Source: UBA4416 sp031539425
GTDB taxonomy: Bacteria > Bacteroidota > Bacteroidia > B-17B0 > Aurantibacillaceae
Length of the DNA: 12,694 nt
Assembly (NCBI GenBank): GCA_031539425.1
Contig: JAVKLI010000009.1
Location: 1-12,694 of the forward strand
Direction of reading: 5' to 3'
This document shows positions 4,775 to 12,694 of the stretch, in pieces. The notes below the pieces were generated by a model. It had not been told where the DNA came from and ran no database searches. It saw nothing but the letters and a program-made list of their open reading frames with translations. The position numbers and the translations under genes were made by a program. Within the stretch, counting starts at the first letter, position 1; each line of letters opens with the position of its first letter.

Positions 4775-6036
4775 TTAAAAATTGTGAAATTGTGGCCTTG
4801 AAAAATTTTAAAGCCATCACCTTTACACACAAGTTGTTTCATTTAAATGAAGTAGGGTTATTGCATTTAGACGAACAGCACCAACAACAAGCATTAGGGC
4901 AATTAAAATTAAACTTAAATTTAACAGAACTCATGTATTTGAGTACTTGTAATAGAGTTGAATTTTTTTTTATTTCACACACAGATATAACGCCGCAGTT
5001 TGTAAAGCAACTATGTGTTTTAATAAACCCTACAATCCCTTCAAATAGCCTAGCTACATTAGTAAAAAAAGCCACTGTGTATGAAGATGACTTAGCTATT
5101 AAACATGTATTTGAATTGGCATCTTCGCTAGATTCTTTGGTAGTAGGCGAAAGAGAAATAATTACTCAAGTGCGAAAGGCTTTTGAACAATCTCATGCTT
5201 TAGGATTAACAGGCGATACCATCCGCCTTATCATTAAACACACTATAGAAACTGCTAAACAAATTTATACCGATACACAAATTGCTCAAAGTCCAGTATC
5301 TATAGTATCTATAGCCTATAGAAGTTTGTTAACACACAGTTTAAATAAATCATTGCGCATTCTTATTGTTGGTGCTGGCGAAACAAACACATTATTTGCA
5401 ACCTACTTAAAAAAACACCAATTTAAAAACGTAGTGGTATTTAATAGAACGCTGAATAATGCAGAAACCCTTGCTAAATCATTAAACGCAAAAGCCTATG
5501 CCTTATCTGATTTAAAAAATTATTCTCATGGATTTGATGTACTTATTACCTGTACTGGCTCCCAAAACCCTATTATTACAAGTAGTTTGTACCAGACTTT
5601 ATTAAATAACGAAACAACTAAAAAAATTATTGTTGATTTAGCACTACCTTCAGATATTGATACAAGCATTATAAATGCTAATAATATTACCTATATCGAT
5701 TTAGAATCATTAAAAAATCAGGTTCGAGCAAACTTAAAAAAAAGAGAAGCTGCAGTTGCCATGTGTAATAATATTATTAATGAAAAAACAAAAGAGTTTG
5801 AATTAATATACAAAGAAAGACAAGTAGAACTTGAGTTTAAAGAAATCCCCCAGCAAGTTAAACAAGTAACTCAACTTGCGTTAAACGAAGTGTTTTACAA
5901 AGAAATTGTAAAACTCAACTCCGAACAAAAACAACTTATAGAAGATATTTTAACATACACCGAAAAAAAATATAATACCATTACCTTAAAAACCGTTAAA
6001 AAATTACTTTTAAAAGACCACACTCAAACACAATAA
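4771..6036 (+). CDS. hemA: Glutamyl-tRNA reductase (HemA)
   Basis: This enzyme reduces glutamyl-tRNA to glutamate-1-semialdehyde with NADPH, the first step of the C5 route to haem. The N-terminal catalytic domain has FKAITFTHK and LSTCNRVEFFF with the nucleophilic cysteine at about residue 60, then SSLDSLVVGEREIITQVRKAF. The NADPH domain follows with IVGAGETN and VFNRTLNNAETLAKSL at about 199-237. The last 90 residues are a charged helical dimerisation region. Length is 421 aa, normal for the family. There is no in-frame ATG before codon 55, which already lies in the catalytic motif, so the start must be non-ATG. TTG 4771 fits the stop-start relay from bioA; TTG 4798 (MKNFKAITFTHK) is the alternative. 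bioA lies in the same frame, separated by one TGA and 18 bases. The frame at 4839-5075 on the minus strand is a shadow. Confidence 0.93.
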   Translation: MIKNCEIVALKNFKAITFTHKLFHLNEVGLLHLDEQHQQQALGQLKLNLNLTELMYLSTCNRVEFFFISHTDITPQFVKQLCVLINPTIPSNSLATLVKKATVYEDDLAIKHVFELASSLDSLVVGEREIITQVRKAFEQSHALGLTGDTIRLIIKHTIETAKQIYTDTQIAQSPVSIVSIAYRSLLTHSLNKSLRILIVGAGETNTLFATYLKKHQFKNVVVFNRTLNNAETLAKSLNAKAYALSDLKNYSHGFDVLITCTGSQNPIITSSLYQTLLNNETTKKIIVDLALPSDIDTSIINANNITYIDLESLKNQVRANLKKREAAVAMCNNIINEKTKEFELIYKERQVELEFKEIPQQVKQVTQLALNEVFYKEIVKLNSEQKQLIEDILTYTEKKYNTITLKTVKKLLLKDHTQTQ

Positions 6037-6094
6037 AATCAATACTTTTACAACTTATACTACTATTTTATAAAATTATAAAGCTAAACCCATT

Positions 6095-9000
6095 ATGTTA
6101 CCATTTTTAAAAAAACTGTTTGGAACTAAATCAGAAAAAGACATTAAATCGATTCAACCAATTTTAGATAAAGTAATTGCTGTTTATCCAAAATTTCAAC
6201 ATTTAACTAATGATCAACTTCGTGAAAAAACACAGGAATTAAAATCTAAAATTCAAAACCACATTTCGCAACATAAAAAAGAAATTGATGACATTCTAAC
6301 ACAAATAAATACTAATCCAGATTTACACGTTGATGATAAAGAAAAATTATATAAAGATATTGATGTTATAGAAAACACTATAACAAAAAAATTAGAAGAC
6401 GTTTTATTAGAAATACTACCCGAAGCTTTTGCCATATTAAAAGACACCGCACGCCGATTTACAGAGTATAATACCATAGCCGTTACTGCTAATACATTTG
6501 ATAAGCAACTAGCAACTAGCAATAAAAATATAGAGTTACAAGGAAACCAAGTGATATGGCACAACTCATGGTTGGCAGCAGGCAATGAAGTAAAATGGAA
6601 TATGATACATTACGACACCCAATTAATAGGTGGTATTATATTACATCAAGGTAAAATAGCCGAAATGGCTACCGGGGAAGGAAAAACGTTAGTATCAACT
6701 TTGCCAGTATTTTTAAATGCTTTATCAGGTAGGGGCGTACATGTGGTTACAGTAAATAATTATTTAGCAAAACGAGATAGTGAGTGGAATGCGCCCTTGT
6801 TTCAGTTTCATGGCTTATCTGTAGATTGTATTGATAAGCATGAACCTCATACACCTGAGCGAAGAGCAGCTTATTTAGCAGATATAACCTATGGCACCAA
6901 CAACGAATTTGGTTTTGATTATTTAAGAGATAATATGTCTAGAGACCATGAAGATTTGGTACAACGCAAACACAATTTTGCTATAGTTGATGAGGTAGAT
7001 TCTGTTTTAATAGATGATGCTCGTACACCCCTTATTATCTCAGGACCAATACCAAAGGGAGATGTGCACGAGTTTAATGCATTTAAACCAAGGGTAGATA
7101 AAGTTGTGCAGCTTCAAAAAACATTGGTGTTACAATACATAAACCAAGCCAAACAATTATTTACAGAAGGTAAAGAAAAAGAAGCCGGAATACCCTTACT
7201 TAAAGCACACAGGGGGCTTCCTAAACATTCAGCCTTAATTAAATTTTTAAGTGAGCCAGGTGTAAAAACCTTATTACAAACAACAGAAAATTACCATTTA
7301 CAAGATCAACAAAAAGAAATGCCTAATATTGACAAAGACTTGTACTTTGTGATAGAAGAAAAAATGAATTCTGTTGATTTAACAGAAAAAGGAATTGATT
7401 TAATTACCGCAAATACAGATGACAAAAACTTTTTTATAATTCCGAACGTAGGAGCCGAAATTGCTAATTTAGAGCTACAAACCAACTTAACGCCTCAAGA
7501 AAAACAAACACAACGAGATCAATTACTTCAAGAGTTTAGTATTAAAAATGAACGTATACACACCGTACAGCAATTACTTAAAGCGTACACCCTTTTTGAA
7601 ATAGACCAAGAATATGTAATAGTAGACGGCCAAATAAAAATTGTTGATGAGCAAACTGGTCGTATTATGGAAGGCCGACGATATAGCGACGGCTTACACC
7701 AAGCCTTAGAAGCTAAAGAAAATGTAAAAATAGAAGCAGCTACTCAAACCTATGCCACTATTACCTTACAAAATTATTTTAGAATGTATAATAAGCTTGC
7801 CGGCATGACAGGTACTGCCGAAACAGAAGCTAATGAATTTTGGGATATATACAAACTGGATGTAGTTGTAATACCTACTAACAGACAAATAATTAGAAAA
7901 GACCTTAACGATTTAGTATATAAAACCAAGCGTGAAAAATACAATGCCGTTATTGATCAAATTGTAGAATTTGTTAACCAAAAACGCCCAGTTTTAGTAG
8001 GAACTACAAGCGTTGAAATTTCAGAATTATTAAGCCGCATGCTTAAATTAAGAAACATTAAACACAATGTGCTTAATGCCAAGTTACACCAAAAAGAAGC
8101 CGACATAGTTGCCGAGGCAGGTATAGCTGGTACTGTAACCATAGCAACCAATATGGCAGGTAGAGGCACCGATATTAAATTAGGAACAGGGGTTAAAGAT
8201 GCTGGAGGTCTTGCTATTATTGGCACAGAAAGGCACGAATCTCGAAGAGTAGATAGACAGTTGAGAGGACGTGCAGGAAGACAAGGCGACCCAGGCTCTT
8301 CATTATTTTATGTGAGTTTAGAAGACAATCTTATGCGTTTATTTGGTAGTGATAGAATAGCTTCCTTAATGGATAGAATGGGTCTAAAAGAAGGAGAAGT
8401 AATTCAACACACCATGATTTCAAAATCAATAGAACGTGCCCAAAAGAAAATAGAAGAAAACCATTTTGGAACTCGTAAAAGATTAATAGAATATGATGAC
8501 GTGATGAACGCTCAAAGAGATGTTATATATAAGCGCCGTAAAAATGCCTTATATGGAGATAGATTAAGCGTAGATATTGCCAATATGATTTTTGAAGTAG
8601 TAGATGCCATAGTTTCAGACAACCATTCAAGTAAAAACTATCAACAGTTTCAGGTAGACTGCCTTACCTGCTTAGGCTTTGAATCGCCTTACTCAGAAAC
8701 AGAATTTATTAACGGCAACGAAAACGACTTAACTAATAAATTATTTGTTACAGCCGAGCAACATTATCAAAACAAGGTAAAACAATTAGCAGCTACCACC
8801 ATCCCTGTTATTAGAGATATTTTAAACAATCCTAACAACGCTTTTGAAAACATGGTAACTGAAATTACTAATGGTATTAACACCATTCAAGTGCTTACAA
8901 ACATTCGTAATACCTATGATAGCAAAGGGATGGAATTAATTAAAGAATTTGAAAAAACAGTAGTGCTTTCGGTAATAGATGATGCTTGGAAAGAACACTT

Positions 9001-9388
9001 AAGAGAAATGGATGATCTTAAGCAATCTGTACACAATGCGGCACTAGAACAAAAAGACCCCTTAGTTATTTATAAATTAGAATCCTTTAATCTTTTTAAA
9101 AACACGATTACTAAAACAAGTAAAGGCATTATTTCATTTTTAATGACAGGTGGCGTTAAAACAAATAACAATGCTCAGGCGCCGCTTCGATTTACCCAGC
9201 AATCTAAAATAAAAAAAACAAAAGAAAAATTAGTAGAAGCGCACAGCGATTTTAACGATGATTCAAGCGATGAACAAAAAAAACCAAAAGCAATACCCGT
9301 TAAAGCCGAAGTAAAAATTGGTCGTAACGACCCTTGCATTTGTGGTAGCGGTAAAAAATATAAAGCTTGCCATGGAGCTAATGTTTAA
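6095..9388 (+). CDS. secA: Preprotein translocase ATPase SecA
   Basis: SecA is the cytoplasmic motor that pushes unfolded proteins through SecYEG. The 1097-aa chain is about 200 residues longer than E. coli SecA, as usual in Bacteroidota; extra sequence sits near the N-terminus and in the preprotein-binding region at about 320-430. Visible motifs are Walker A MATGEGKT (191-198), DEVDSVLIDDARTPLIISGP from 299 (Walker B), EGRRYSDGLHQALEAKE from 526, GMTGTAETE from 570, NMAGRGTDIKLG from 686, and the arginine-finger region GRAGRQGDPGSS from 725. The C-terminus has a Lys-rich linker and a zinc site, C1081-x-C1083-x8-C1092-H1093, which in other bacteria contacts SecB and lipids. The start is a plain ATG, 58 bases after hemA. 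It is intact, with no recoded codons. Minus-strand frames at 6253-6585 and 7957-8226 are shadows. Confidence 0.98.
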   Translation: MLPFLKKLFGTKSEKDIKSIQPILDKVIAVYPKFQHLTNDQLREKTQELKSKIQNHISQHKKEIDDILTQINTNPDLHVDDKEKLYKDIDVIENTITKKLEDVLLEILPEAFAILKDTARRFTEYNTIAVTANTFDKQLATSNKNIELQGNQVIWHNSWLAAGNEVKWNMIHYDTQLIGGIILHQGKIAEMATGEGKTLVSTLPVFLNALSGRGVHVVTVNNYLAKRDSEWNAPLFQFHGLSVDCIDKHEPHTPERRAAYLADITYGTNNEFGFDYLRDNMSRDHEDLVQRKHNFAIVDEVDSVLIDDARTPLIISGPIPKGDVHEFNAFKPRVDKVVQLQKTLVLQYINQAKQLFTEGKEKEAGIPLLKAHRGLPKHSALIKFLSEPGVKTLLQTTENYHLQDQQKEMPNIDKDLYFVIEEKMNSVDLTEKGIDLITANTDDKNFFIIPNVGAEIANLELQTNLTPQEKQTQRDQLLQEFSIKNERIHTVQQLLKAYTLFEIDQEYVIVDGQIKIVDEQTGRIMEGRRYSDGLHQALEAKENVKIEAATQTYATITLQNYFRMYNKLAGMTGTAETEANEFWDIYKLDVVVIPTNRQIIRKDLNDLVYKTKREKYNAVIDQIVEFVNQKRPVLVGTTSVEISELLSRMLKLRNIKHNVLNAKLHQKEADIVAEAGIAGTVTIATNMAGRGTDIKLGTGVKDAGGLAIIGTERHESRRVDRQLRGRAGRQGDPGSSLFYVSLEDNLMRLFGSDRIASLMDRMGLKEGEVIQHTMISKSIERAQKKIEENHFGTRKRLIEYDDVMNAQRDVIYKRRKNALYGDRLSVDIANMIFEVVDAIVSDNHSSKNYQQFQVDCLTCLGFESPYSETEFINGNENDLTNKLFVTAEQHYQNKVKQLAATTIPVIRDILNNPNNAFENMVTEITNGINTIQVLTNIRNTYDSKGMELIKEFEKTVVLSVIDDAWKEHLREMDDLKQSVHNAALEQKDPLVIYKLESFNLFKNTITKTSKGIISFLMTGGVKTNNNAQAPLRFTQQSKIKKTKEKLVEAHSDFNDDSSDEQKKPKAIPVKAEVKIGRNDPCICGSGKKYKACHGANV

Positions 9389-9415
9389 GAATAATTAAAA
9401 TAATTTAATATAAAA

Positions 9416-10183
9416 TTGAATAACCCTCTTATATTAGTTACCAACGATGATGGCATAAGTGCGCCAGGAATATTACACTTATCTTCTATTGCAAAAAAAT
9501 TTGGCGATGTTTATGTGGTAGCGCCTGAAAAATCACAATCGGGAATGGGGCATGCTATTACAATAAATTCTTCACTTCGGATTCAAAAAACAAATTATCA
9601 TAAACAAGTTAAGGCCGAATACTATTGTACTGGCACACCTGCCGATTGTGTTAAAATGGCTATACATAAATTATTACCCGCTAAACCCAATTTAATTTTA
9701 TCAGGCATAAACCATGGCAGCAATAGTTCTATTAACGTAATATATTCAGGTACCATGAGTGCAGCAGTAGAGGGGAGTATTGAAGGTATTTCGTCAATAG
9801 GATTTAGCCTGTGTGATTATAAATTAGAAGCTAATTTTGAAGCCTCTACCAAATATATTGAACAAATAATTGTAAATGCGCTTAAAAATCCTTTACCGCT
9901 AGGTGTTTGCTTAAACGTGAATATTCCAGCTATTGAAAAAAACAAAATAAAAGGCATTAAAGTATGTAGGCAGGCGCATGGTAATTGGATAGAAAAATTG
10001 CAAGAACGTCAAGACCCCTATAAGCGTTCGTATTTTTGGCTTACAGGTAAGTTTAAAAACTTAGAACCTAAAGCTAAAGATACTGATGAATGGGCTTTAA
10101 ACAATAACTATATTTCAGTGGTACCAATTATGAATGATTTAACGGCACATCAACACATAAATGCTTTAACTAAAATTTTTTAA
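9416..10183 (+). CDS. surE: 5'/3'-nucleotidase SurE
   Basis: SurE is a metal-dependent phosphatase acting on nucleoside monophosphates in the cytoplasm, linked to stationary-phase survival. The start MNNPLILVTNDDGISAPG carries the metal-binding pair Asp11-Asp12. The APEKSQSGMGHAIT stretch has the conserved Ser42, and SGINHGSN supplies Asn99, the remaining usual metal ligand. GTPADCVKMA and the YSGTMSAAVEG stretch are also typical. At 255 aa it has normal length. The start is TTG at 9416: a stop (TAA 9401-9403) lies upstream in frame with no ATG between, and the family N-terminus begins exactly here. It follows secA by 27 bases and is probably co-transcribed. Confidence 0.95.
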   Translation: MNNPLILVTNDDGISAPGILHLSSIAKKFGDVYVVAPEKSQSGMGHAITINSSLRIQKTNYHKQVKAEYYCTGTPADCVKMAIHKLLPAKPNLILSGINHGSNSSINVIYSGTMSAAVEGSIEGISSIGFSLCDYKLEANFEASTKYIEQIIVNALKNPLPLGVCLNVNIPAIEKNKIKGIKVCRQAHGNWIEKLQERQDPYKRSYFWLTGKFKNLEPKAKDTDEWALNNNYISVVPIMNDLTAHQHINALTKIF

Positions 10184-10346
10184 TAAAATGAACGTAACGT
10201 TGTAGCTATATTTTAAAGCCTAAAATGGCACTCTATATCAAATACCGATGTTGATGAAGTATTAAAGAGATAAAATTAAATTATGCACTATTCAACCTAT
10301 TAAAAAAAAATAAACGTAAAATAAAATTCTTGCCTTATTTTGATTA

Positions 10347-10371
10347 GTTTCAATGTATATTACATGGTAAC
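10347..10371 (+). promoter_or_regulatory. Imperfect palindrome, likely operator of the S24 repressor
   Basis: This 25-base stretch (GTTTC at the left end, GTAAC at the right, core ATGTATATTACAT) pairs at 9 of 12 positions about its centre. It ends 15 bases before the repressor ATG, where binding would block the promoter. Autoregulation is usual for XRE/S24 repressors. A TTG at 10330 and TATATTAC at 10356 could be a weak promoter. The rest of the 203-bp gap shows no supported gene. Confidence 0.45.
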
Positions 10372-10386
10372 ATTTTTAAAATTTTT

Positions 10387-11175
10387 ATGAGTAAAATTTT
10401 TAGCAATCTTAAATATTTAAGGCTTCAAAGAGGCTTATCTCAAGAGCAATTGGCAGATCAATTAGGCATTACCCGTTCTAGATTAGGGGCTTACGAAGAA
10501 AATAGAAATGAACCTTCAATTGATTTATTAATTTTTATTTCAGATTTTTTTCACATAGCTGTAGATGCTTTAGTACGGGGAGATTTAAGCAAAACCACTC
10601 TTGATGGCATTATGAAAATAGGAAAAAACCGAATGTTGTTTCCTGTACTAATAGATAATGATGGTAAAGATATGGTAGAGGTAATTCCTTTAAAGGCATC
10701 TGCTGGGTATTTAAAAAGCTATGCCGACCCTGTATATATGGAAGCTCTACCTCGAATGAAACTCCCATTTTTACCTACTGGCAAACACCGCGCATTTCCT
10801 ATAACTGGCGATAGCATGCCGCCAATACAAGAGGGCTCTTTTGTAATAGGTAAGTATATTGAAAAATTAGATGAAATTAAAAATGGCAATACCTACGTTA
10901 TCGTAACTAAAGATGATGGTATATCTTATAAACGTTTGTTTAATTTAAATTCAAAAAAAGGAATTATAGAATGCCATTCTGATAATAAAATGTATCAACC
11001 CTATCAAGTTAATTTTACTGATGTGGTGGAGCTTTGGGAATACACCTGCTGTATTAATATGCACGAAAATAAACAAGATGATATTAATTTAGGCAATGTA
11101 ATGACGGCGTTAAAAAATTTACAATTGGAGTTAGAAGTCATCAAAAAACAACGTCCGTCATTTAAGGCTAATTAA
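10387..11175 (+). CDS. XRE-family repressor with LexA-like S24 autopeptidase domain
   Basis: The 262-aa protein combines an N-terminal helix-turn-helix at about 6-62 (LKYLRLQRGLSQEQLADQLG, then SRLGAYEENRNEPS) with a C-terminal LexA/S24 peptidase fold. The self-cleavage site is probably Ala106-Gly107 in KASAGYL. The catalytic serine is Ser143 in TGDSMPP, and the general-base lysine is Lys182 in ISYKRL. The tail at about 234-257 is a leucine-rich helix that may form a coiled coil. Such proteins repress their own and other promoters and inactivate themselves by cleavage, often after DNA damage in LexA and phage CI relatives. Whether this one serves the SOS response or another signal cannot be told. 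ATG 10387 is clear. The next gene starts 4 bases after the stop, so the pair is an operon. Confidence 0.88.
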   Translation: MSKIFSNLKYLRLQRGLSQEQLADQLGITRSRLGAYEENRNEPSIDLLIFISDFFHIAVDALVRGDLSKTTLDGIMKIGKNRMLFPVLIDNDGKDMVEVIPLKASAGYLKSYADPVYMEALPRMKLPFLPTGKHRAFPITGDSMPPIQEGSFVIGKYIEKLDEIKNGNTYVIVTKDDGISYKRLFNLNSKKGIIECHSDNKMYQPYQVNFTDVVELWEYTCCINMHENKQDDINLGNVMTALKNLQLELEVIKKQRPSFKAN

Positions 11176-11179
11176 TTAC

Positions 11180-12511
11180 ATGCTTTGGCACTTATTAAAA
11201 TATTACATGGCATGTGTTACACATGTGTTTTATAAAAAAATAGAAGTTACCAATGCGCAGTATTTAAACCATAAGGGTCCTGTTATATACGCTTTAAATC
11301 ACCCTAATGCTTTTGCCGACCCTATTTCATTTTCCATTATAGCCTACCCACCCAAGCTGCATTATTTGGCTAGAGGTGATGTTTTTAAAAATAAAATTTT
11401 TGCAAAAATTTTAAAAAGTTTAGCCATCATTCCTATTTATAGAATTCAGGATGCTGGTAAGGCAGGTGTTTTAAAAAATGAAGAAACCAATAAAACCATT
11501 ATTGCATTGCTCCGCAAAAACAAAAAAATTATCATGTTTGTAGAGGGACTTTGTGTTTTAGAACGTCGCTTAAGGCCTTTAAAAAAAGGCTTGCCAAGGG
11601 TAGCCTTTAAAAGCATCATTGAACATCCAGAAACAGAAAACTTGCTTGTAATTCCGGTAGGCGTAAATTATTATAACCCTACGCAATTTAGAGGTTCTGT
11701 ATTGTTTAATGTGGGCCAACCAATTTTAGTAAAAAATTACTTAGATTATTATCGAGAGTCAGAATCAAAAACAACAACCTTATTTTTAAAGGATTTAACC
11801 GAAAGCCTAAAACCTTTAATTATAAATATTGATAAAAATGAAAACGAACAGATGGTTGAACAAATTGAAAAATTACACTTTAATCAATTTAACTCTAATT
11901 TAAACCTAAGCTTAAAACAGCAGTTTGATTTCTCCACAAGCCTTGTAAATTCTATAGAAACGGTAGAACAAACAAATCCAGAAAAAATACAGTATTTAAA
12001 AAAACAACTCTACATTTATTTTAATAATTTATCACAAGCTAAAAAGCAAGACTTAGCATTTACGCCTTTTAAAATAAATAAAATGGCACTATTAAAGTTG
12101 ATTTTAAATAGTTGTATGATACTTATAACATTTCCAATTAAATTAATTGGCTTTTGGTTAAATGCTTTACCCGGTTATTTTACTTTGTTTATTGTAAAAC
12201 AAAAAGTAAAAGGAATAGAATTTATTGCTTCATTTTTATTAGGTATAGGTGCTGTATTATATTGTATTTACTATCTATTGCTGCTATTTATATACCGCTT
12301 TGTTTTTAATTCTTTAGAACTCTCCGTTCTATTTACAATTTGCACACCCCTACTTGGTTGGGTTCATTTATGGCACAACGAACTATTTACAAAAACAAAA
12401 AATACCCTACATCAATTAGCGGTAACTAATACAAAAAATATTGAGTTAACCGTGCTGCAAACACAAAGGCAAATGCTTATTAAATTAATAAACAATACTT
12501 TACAACTTTAA
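11180..12511 (+). CDS. PlsC-like glycerolipid acyltransferase with C-terminal membrane region
   Basis: This 443-aa protein belongs to the phospholipid/glycerol acyltransferase superfamily, which moves an acyl chain onto lysophosphatidate or related lipids at the inner membrane. Visible blocks are ALNHPNAFADP (His41 and Asp47, a variant of HX4D with one extra residue), ARGDVFKN, then FVEGLCVLERRLRPLKKGLPRVAF from 120 (block III with Glu122-Gly123), and VIPVGVNY from 157 (block IV). Residues about 200-300 are polar and helical. Residues about 303-340 and 347-396 are hydrophobic and probably form three or four membrane helices, an addition beyond the minimal PlsC. The exact substrate cannot be assigned. 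It sits 4 bases after the S24 repressor gene, so the two are co-transcribed and the repressor probably controls it. Confidence 0.85.
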   Translation: MLWHLLKYYMACVTHVFYKKIEVTNAQYLNHKGPVIYALNHPNAFADPISFSIIAYPPKLHYLARGDVFKNKIFAKILKSLAIIPIYRIQDAGKAGVLKNEETNKTIIALLRKNKKIIMFVEGLCVLERRLRPLKKGLPRVAFKSIIEHPETENLLVIPVGVNYYNPTQFRGSVLFNVGQPILVKNYLDYYRESESKTTTLFLKDLTESLKPLIINIDKNENEQMVEQIEKLHFNQFNSNLNLSLKQQFDFSTSLVNSIETVEQTNPEKIQYLKKQLYIYFNNLSQAKKQDLAFTPFKINKMALLKLILNSCMILITFPIKLIGFWLNALPGYFTLFIVKQKVKGIEFIASFLLGIGAVLYCIYYLLLLFIYRFVFNSLELSVLFTICTPLLGWVHLWHNELFTKTKNTLHQLAVTNTKNIELTVLQTQRQMLIKLINNTLQL

Positions 12512-12591
12512 ACAACTTCAATATAAATTAACTATACTAGAATAAATACAATCTTGTTTATAAAAATTTAATTTAAACAAAACAACGTACA

Positions 12592-12621
12592 AATAATGTG
12601 TTTACTTTGTAACACATTATT
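12592..12621 (+). promoter_or_regulatory. Perfect inverted repeat before the last gene (operator or terminator)
   Basis: AATAATGTGTT (12592-12602) and AACACATTATT (12611-12621) pair perfectly over 11 bp; with one bulged T, AC/GT extends the stem around a TTT loop. It lies 80 bases after the acyltransferase stop and 13 bases before the next ATG. It has no T-tract directly after it. The loop contains TACTTTG, close to a Bacteroidota -7 box, so an operator over the promoter of the next gene seems likelier than a terminator. A weaker repeat, TTGTTTA/TAAACAA (12554-12580), lies upstream. Confidence 0.4.
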
Positions 12622-12634
12622 ATTTATTCATTTT

Positions 12635-12694
12635 ATGAAAAAATCAACTACACTTTTACAAATTTTTATTGTTAGCATCTGTTTAACCTTACAA
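12635..12694 (+). CDS. Start of a probable exported protein, cut off by window edge
   Basis: ATG 12635 opens a frame that runs to the window end, giving MKKSTTLLQIFIVSICLTLQ. The basic start and hydrophobic core are those of a Sec signal peptide. The mature part is outside the window, so no function can be given. Confidence 0.6.
   Translation, partial: MKKSTTLLQIFIVSICLTLQ

Noticed and set aside
10217..10273. Short frame reading WHSISNTDVDEVLKR before the S24 repressor gene
   Set aside because: It looks protein-like but is only 18 codons without a start codon and has no recognisable parent gene; chance cannot be excluded.

Overview
The window looks like a chromosomal segment of a low-GC Bacteroidota bacterium. 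Supporting signs are the very long SecA (1097 aa, with the large insertion and C-terminal Cys/His zinc motif typical of that phylum), signal peptides ending in a YSQ-type cut site, the near absence of Shine-Dalgarno sequences, TTG starts at surE and probably hemA, and an S24-type XRE regulator beside a PlsC-like acyltransferase. Genus and species cannot be read from the sequence.

Left part (1-3391) is accessory and mostly on the minus strand. It holds a truncated hypothetical gene at the edge (1-313), a tiny predicted membrane protein (437-616), a terminator, a secreted 242-aa protein with a Gly/Ala-rich stretch (703-1431), and a secreted 276-aa protein with two six-cysteine modules (1666-2496). 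The two secreted-protein genes share an almost identical leader of about 110 bp although the proteins are unrelated. The second cysteine module is interrupted by a TGA exactly where the first module has its fifth cysteine; the frame continues for 20 sense codons to a TAA, and a terminator hairpin follows. A 358-bp gap (2588-2945) then carries nine copies of GGAAAC in both orientations. On its right side is an XRE-type regulator broken by one missing base (2946-3391).

Middle part (3392-10183) is conserved housekeeping on the plus strand: bioA (biotin synthesis), hemA (first committed step of tetrapyrrole synthesis), secA (protein export motor) and surE (nucleotide phosphatase). Gaps are 18, 58 and 27 bases, so one transcription unit is plausible. 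The bioA-hemA junction holds two overlapping four-codon mini-ORFs whose stops overlap the next start, ending at the TTG start of hemA.

Right part (10184-12694) is a second short operon: an XRE/S24 LexA-like repressor with an apparent Ala-Gly self-cleavage site, a palindrome just upstream as likely operator, and four bases later a membrane-anchored acyltransferase. A perfect 11-bp inverted repeat then precedes the first 20 codons of a gene cut off by the window end, probably encoding an exported protein.

The most unusual signals are the TGA in the cysteine module, the duplicated structured leader, and the GGAAAC array next to the broken regulator. Together they suggest a small regulated set of secreted proteins that is decaying or varying in this strain. 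This link is inference.
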